Virus record (IMG/VR): IMGVR_UViG_3300046011_003401
Location: 1 to 52,199 of that record
DNA length: 52,199 bases
Reading direction: 5' to 3' (one strand)
DNA from: a virus
Shown: one piece after another, positions 49,017-52,199 of the stretch
Position numbering within the stretch: position 1 is the stretch's first letter
How the letters are laid out: every line of letters starts with the position of its first letter
The notes under the pieces: model-generated
The model's database searches: none
Told to the model about the DNA's origin: nothing
Seen by the model: the letters and a program-made list of their open reading frames with translations, nothing else
Translations under genes and position numbers: made by a program

Positions 49017-49441
49017 GTAACTTTACAATAGAAGAACTCTGTGCATCTGAGTCAGCAACTAGATTAGGTATTAAAAATATACCTACTGCTAATTCACTAG
49101 TTAACTTAAATAGTTTAATAGTGCAATTAGAGAAAGTAAGAGAGATACTTGGTAATAAATCTATACATATTAATAGTGGATATAGAAGTCCTACTCTTAA
49201 TAGATTTATAGGTGGTTCTAATACATCTGCACATTGTTTTGGTTATGCGGCGGACTTTACTTGTAAAGACTTTGGTACACCAAAACAAATAGTACAAACT
49301 ATAAAAGATAGTGGTTTAAAATATGACCAACTAATCTATGAAGGCACTTGGGTTCATATCAGTTTTGATCCAAATAAAATGCGCCAACAAACATTAACTG
49401 CAACATTTTCAAAAGGGAAAGCGTCTTACTCTAATTTTTAG
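49013..49441 (+). CDS. Endolysin, M15-family peptidase
   Basis: 142 aa, M15_3-type zinc peptidase: HINSGYRSPTLNRFIGGSN (about residues 52-70), TSAHCFGYAADF with zinc ligands H74 and D81, and GTWVHISFD with H115. The family cuts D-Ala or L-Ala-D-Glu bonds in peptidoglycan stem peptides (as in phage T5 and VanX/VanY-like enzymes). There is no signal peptide, so it needs the holin for access. It overlaps the o-spanin gene by 4 bp and ends the lysis cassette. Full length for the family with all metal ligands present. Confidence 0.9.
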   Translation: MSNFTIEELCASESATRLGIKNIPTANSLVNLNSLIVQLEKVREILGNKSIHINSGYRSPTLNRFIGGSNTSAHCFGYAADFTCKDFGTPKQIVQTIKDSGLKYDQLIYEGTWVHISFDPNKMRQQTLTATFSKGKASYSNF

Positions 49442-49472
49442 TACTTCATTTTAATAACTACTTAAGGTAATT

Positions 49473-50165
49473 ATGTCAAGTAAAAAAGCCCGTAATTTTC
49501 AATTTAAAGATTCTACTAAACCAGAGGATTTTAAATCTAATTATCAGTTTAAAGAGGTACACCCTTTAAACTACATTCAAGGGGAGTATTTAGATGCTAT
49601 TAAGCATAACGATATTATATTTGGTATTGGTTCGGCAGGTACTGGTAAAACATTTATCGCAGCTTCGTATGCAGCGTCTGAATTGTTTCACCGCAGGGTT
49701 CAAAAAATAATTTTAACAAGACCAAATATAGAAACTGGTAGAGGATTAGGATTCTTACCAGGTTCTATAGATGAAAAATATGCACCATATTTATTACCGT
49801 TTGACGCTATATTTTCTAAAGCATTAGGTAAAGGCTTTTATGAGTATGCTTTAAAAAATAAAGATATAGAGCCAACTCCACTAGGTTTTTTACGTGGTTC
49901 TACTTTTGAGAACTGCATTGTACTAGTAGATGAGGCACAGAATTGCACTAAAGAAGAATTAAAAATGCTTCTTAGTAGAATTGGTAGAAATTGTAAAATG
50001 ATTATTAGTGGTGATACTGAACAAGCTGATATAGATTATTCTGGATTAAGCGATGCAGTAGATAGATTAGAGGGTATTCCCGGTATTGAAATCGTAGAAT
50101 TTCTTGATGAAGATATTGTGCGGAGTAAAATGTGTAAACAAATTATTATGGCTTACAGGGATTAA
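49473..50165 (+). CDS. phoH: PhoH-like P-loop ATPase
   Basis: 230 aa. Walker A GSAGTGKT (residues 53-60), followed by FIAASYAASEL; Walker B IVLVDEAQN (149-157), then KMIISGDTEQADI, all typical of the PhoH family. Such proteins are widespread in aquatic phages; ATP- and RNA-related roles are proposed, but the phage function is not settled. AAGGTAAT precedes the start. It lies between lysis and the final spike gene, not in a phosphate-stress cluster, and no pho-box could be confirmed. All motifs are intact. Confidence 0.92.
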   Translation: MSSKKARNFQFKDSTKPEDFKSNYQFKEVHPLNYIQGEYLDAIKHNDIIFGIGSAGTGKTFIAASYAASELFHRRVQKIILTRPNIETGRGLGFLPGSIDEKYAPYLLPFDAIFSKALGKGFYEYALKNKDIEPTPLGFLRGSTFENCIVLVDEAQNCTKEELKMLLSRIGRNCKMIISGDTEQADIDYSGLSDAVDRLEGIPGIEIVEFLDEDIVRSKMCKQIIMAYRD

Positions 50166-50166
50166 T

Positions 50167-50271
50167 ATGTCAACAACATCTTATTTTATGCTTCAGTGGA
50201 TGCGCAAGCGTAAAGAAGAACTAGAAAAACAAATTGCTGCTAAGAAAAAAGATAGCGCTATAACTAAATAG
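50167..50271 (+). CDS. Very small basic protein (34 aa)
   Basis: Starts 1 bp after the PhoH stop (TAATATG). The product is MSTTSYFMLQWMRKRKEELE followed by a Lys-rich helix ending DSAITK. It is mainly one basic amphipathic helix. It may bind nucleic acid or membranes, or be a small regulator of PhoH, but it could also be a chance ORF. It is followed by a 50285 gene with a good ribosome site (GGTGGG). Confidence 0.4.
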   Translation: MSTTSYFMLQWMRKRKEELEKQIAAKKKDSAITK

Positions 50272-50284
50272 GTGGGTAAATAGT

Positions 50285-50665
50285 ATGGCTGAAACTTATA
50301 AACCAACAGAAGGCATGGCTACTGCCGCTAAAAGAGCCTTAAAGTGGAAGGAAGAAGGTCGCCCTGGTGGTACTTTAGTTGGGCTTGCTCGAGCTAATCA
50401 ATTAAAAGACCGTGATCCACTTAGTGCTACTACTGTACTAAGAATGTATAGTTTCTTCTCACGACATGAAGTAGACAAAAAAGCTCCTGGATTTAATAGT
50501 GGAGAAGAAGGTTTTCCTAGTAAAGGCAGAGTTGCCTGGGACCTTTGGGGTGGCGATGGTGGTTACACTTGGAGCACAGCAAAGCGTAATCAAATTATGC
50601 GCGAACGTGAAGACATTAAAGACTTACAATTTGCAGCTGGATTTTTAGAATCTGGTGACGATTAA
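50285..50665 (+). CDS. Conserved phage protein of unknown function (126 aa)
   Basis: A well-known phage pattern: ATAAKRALKWKEEGRPGGTL, VGLARANQLKDRDPLSATTV, LRMYSFFSRHEVDKKAPGF, then FPSKGRVAWDLWGGDGGYTW. Proteins and domains with the YSFFSRHEVDKK...GRxAWxLWGGDxG core occur widely in phages, often beside or fused to head or protease genes. The role is unknown. Here it stands alone after PhoH. The start has a GGTGGGTAAATAGT leader. Full length of the domain is present. Confidence 0.8.
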   Translation: MAETYKPTEGMATAAKRALKWKEEGRPGGTLVGLARANQLKDRDPLSATTVLRMYSFFSRHEVDKKAPGFNSGEEGFPSKGRVAWDLWGGDGGYTWSTAKRNQIMREREDIKDLQFAAGFLESGDD

Positions 50666-50720
50666 ATAAAATAGAAGTAAAATTTTTATATTTATAAAGA
50701 TTTAATTATAGGAAACAAAA

Positions 50721-51839
50721 ATGTCAATATATTTATATGAAAGTATCTCTGGTAATGTAGTAAATGTAGGTAATTATGTAATAGGTGAGGATAAGCTAGA
50801 GCTAAAATATGGTGTAAGGGAACTAGATGAAGTATTGGGTGTTACTTTAAATAGATATATAGATGGTGTTCTAAATAATAATCCTATAGTTGATAATGAG
50901 AATTCAAATATAATTCCTGGCAGACTATATGTTAATCCAGGGGTAGCAGTAGGTGGGAATGGTTCTTTAGATGCCCCATTTAGCACACTACAGGCAGCAT
51001 ATGATGCAGCTAGTTTAATAGCATCAAGTACTAATACTATCTTTATTGTACTACTAAAAGGAAATACACAAGCCACATCAGAAACTGTTACTTTTAGCAA
51101 AGGACATATCTTCTTAGTTGGGGATATTAGTTCTGGTACTCATGCACCTATTATATTCTATGGTAATTTAATTTTTACAGGACCTAATGCGTCTATTAGT
51201 GAAAATCACTTTGCTATACAAGGTATTGAATTAATTGGCGCTTCAGGAACTGCTGTTATTACCTTCTCTGGCACATTTCCGCAACGTCTTTTTTTAAAAG
51301 ACGTTTGGATTACTGCTAATGGTAACATACACGGTATGTTAATGACTAATACAGGTACCAATTCTAGCGTACATGCTAATGAACTTAAATTAAGTCATAA
51401 TGGTACTGGGCATTTTCATTGTTTAGATATAACTGCAGGTACCGCTAATTTAGATGCATTAGAAACTTCAGGAGTTGGTGTTGCAGCAATTGGTGTAGAT
51501 GGTGGCTCATGCAATCTTAGAAATAGTGAGATTGAGTGTGGTGGAACATACGCAATTGATGTATATGCTGGAGGTACATTAACAGTAGCTAATACAATGA
51601 TTACTACAACTGCAGCTGCATCTGATGGTATTATATTACGGGCTGCAACTGCACTAGCTGTTGTAGGTAATACTTCTTTTAGAGTACCAAGTGCAAATGC
51701 TAATAATAGAGCTATTAATGGCGTAGCAGGTACAGCATTATACTATTCAAACCTATTCTTCTTCCCTGGATATACCGATAAAATTAGTAGTGGAATTACT
51801 AGTGCATTAATTGATTCTACCCCTACTTTTACAGTATAA
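50721..51839 (+). CDS. Beta-helix tail spike-like protein (372 aa)
   Basis: Residues about 68-95 (PGRLYVNPGVAVGGNGSLDA, then PFSTLQAAYDAASLI) are the typical opening of a right-handed parallel beta-helix (pectate-lyase-like/DUF1565 style). Repeating strands follow (IFLVGDISSGTHAPIIFYGN, ELKLSHNGTGHFHCLDITAG, GVDGGSCNLRNSEIECGGTY, YAGGTLTVANTMITTTA). The first 65 residues form a capsid/tail-attachment-like head. No glycosidase active site can be named. It could bind or degrade a host polysaccharide. It is separated from the other fibre genes by the PAS, lysis and PhoH genes, and ends at a bidirectional terminator. Confidence 0.75.
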   Translation: MSIYLYESISGNVVNVGNYVIGEDKLELKYGVRELDEVLGVTLNRYIDGVLNNNPIVDNENSNIIPGRLYVNPGVAVGGNGSLDAPFSTLQAAYDAASLIASSTNTIFIVLLKGNTQATSETVTFSKGHIFLVGDISSGTHAPIIFYGNLIFTGPNASISENHFAIQGIELIGASGTAVITFSGTFPQRLFLKDVWITANGNIHGMLMTNTGTNSSVHANELKLSHNGTGHFHCLDITAGTANLDALETSGVGVAAIGVDGGSCNLRNSEIECGGTYAIDVYAGGTLTVANTMITTTAAASDGIILRAATALAVVGNTSFRVPSANANNRAINGVAGTALYYSNLFFFPGYTDKISSGITSALIDSTPTFTV

Positions 51840-51840
51840 T

Positions 51841-51877
51841 AAAAAACCCGCAAAAGCTTTCGCTTTGCGGGTTTTTT
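51841..51877. terminator. Bidirectional terminator between convergent genes
   Basis: AAAAAACCCGCAAAAGC pairs perfectly with GCTTTGCGGGTTTTTT around TTTC. It lies between the rightward spike gene (stop 51839) and the leftward reductase gene (stop 51883), and has A and T runs on both sides, so it should act in both directions. Confidence 0.9.
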
Positions 51878-51882
51878 ATTAT

Positions 51883-52199
51883 TTACTTAATTGGACAAGC
51901 ACCGCTTGCGCAGTCATCTTGCACTAATTCATCAAAACTATCTATATTATCTAATACTACTTCGCGTAGTTGAGCAACGTACTCACGATAAGTTAATTCA
52001 TCTACTACTTCTTGTGGTAGATATAGATAACCTAAATCTTTAGCTGTCATACTTGGGTCTGTACGGTATAGGAAACTTACACCAACATAAATATCCCAAT
52101 TAGCTAATAACCAATCGATAACGTCTGGTACCTCATCTGGACTATAACTAACTGTTACGCTAGTATTTTGTTGAGTCCAGTTATTTTGAAGAATTTTGT
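51883..52199 (-). CDS. nrdJ: Class II ribonucleotide reductase, C-terminal part (cut by window edge)
   Basis: The minus-strand frame is open from the right edge to a TAA at 51883-51885, about 105 aa of C terminus. It contains VPDVIDWLLANWDIYVGVSF, YRTDPSMTAKDLGYLYLPQE and a final DDCASGACPIK. The end pair CxxxxC matches the redox-active cysteines of adenosylcobalamin-dependent ribonucleoside triphosphate reductase, which are re-reduced by thioredoxin. The enzyme makes dNTPs for phage DNA. The catalytic and cobalamin-binding parts lie beyond the window. Its opposite strand marks the change from late structural genes to the replication/metabolism side of the genome. Confidence 0.75.
   Translation of the reverse strand, partial: KILQNNWTQQNTSVTVSYSPDEVPDVIDWLLANWDIYVGVSFLYRTDPSMTAKDLGYLYLPQEVVDELTYREYVAQLREVVLDNIDSFDELVQDDCASGACPIK

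Noticed and set aside
1-52199. tRNA genes, integrase, lysogeny repressor, insertion sequences
   Set aside because: None could be recognised on either strand; the lifestyle cannot be decided from this window.

Overview
This window is part of the genome of an AT-rich tailed double-stranded DNA phage (class Caudoviricetes). The head is HK97-type (terminase, portal, U35-type protease and HK97-fold capsid). The tail is lambda-type: a gpG/gpGT frameshift pair, a long tape measure, then gpM, gpL, gpK, gpI and gpJ homologues. This points to a long, flexible, siphovirus-like tail. A two-gene spanin set (an Rz-like inner-membrane protein and an Rz1-like lipoprotein) points to a Gram-negative host. No integrase, repressor, tRNA, CRISPR array or reverse transcriptase is visible. 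The ends of the phage genome are not obvious, and the last gene runs off the right edge.

Layout. Positions 1-1275 are a control region: three small leftward genes (126-311, 361-681, 776-901), several promoter-like sites, a match to a sigma-54 promoter, and a GC-richer non-coding stretch just before the terminase small subunit that is a candidate packaging site. Positions 1276-5420 hold the terminase small and large subunit genes, separated by a TPR/glycosyltransferase-9-like protein, an FkbM-type methyltransferase and two tiny ORFs. Positions 5545-9043 hold an HNH protein, the portal, and a protease fused in frame to the major capsid protein. Positions 9160-14060 hold connectors, the tail terminator, the tail tube and the frameshifted chaperones. 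Positions 14093-29627 hold the tape measure and the tail tip, with two tandem copies of gpI and a Hint (intein-like) domain inserted near the N terminus of gpJ. Positions 29631-43931 are about 14 kb of fibre and appendage genes: repeat-rich fibres, three LamG-like proteins, small appendage proteins, collagen-like segments and a small membrane protein. Positions 43941-45540 are a tightly coupled trio: a membrane protein, a double-PAS protein and a cysteine-rich protein. More structural proteins follow (45543-48024), then a lysis cassette (holin candidate, i-spanin, o-spanin, M15 peptidase), a PhoH-like ATPase, two small phage proteins and a beta-helix spike-like protein. The spike gene converges on the C-terminal end of a class II ribonucleotide reductase gene on the minus strand.

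Regulation. Six rightward promoters share an unusually precise layout: a TTGNCT-like -35, exactly 17 bp, TATACT or TATAAT, any three bases, then TAAAAT. Most follow directly after a rho-independent terminator, so the virion genes are divided into transcription blocks by repeated terminator-promoter units. Most genes inside a block overlap at start and stop codons, which suggests translational coupling.

Most notable: the Hint domain in gpJ, the phage-borne membrane/PAS-PAS/Cys-rich trio, the conserved promoter family, the sigma-54-like site, the protease-capsid fusion with a retained internal start site, and the glycosyltransferase/methyltransferase cargo between the terminase genes. All functional calls come from reading the sequence by eye; no database search was run.
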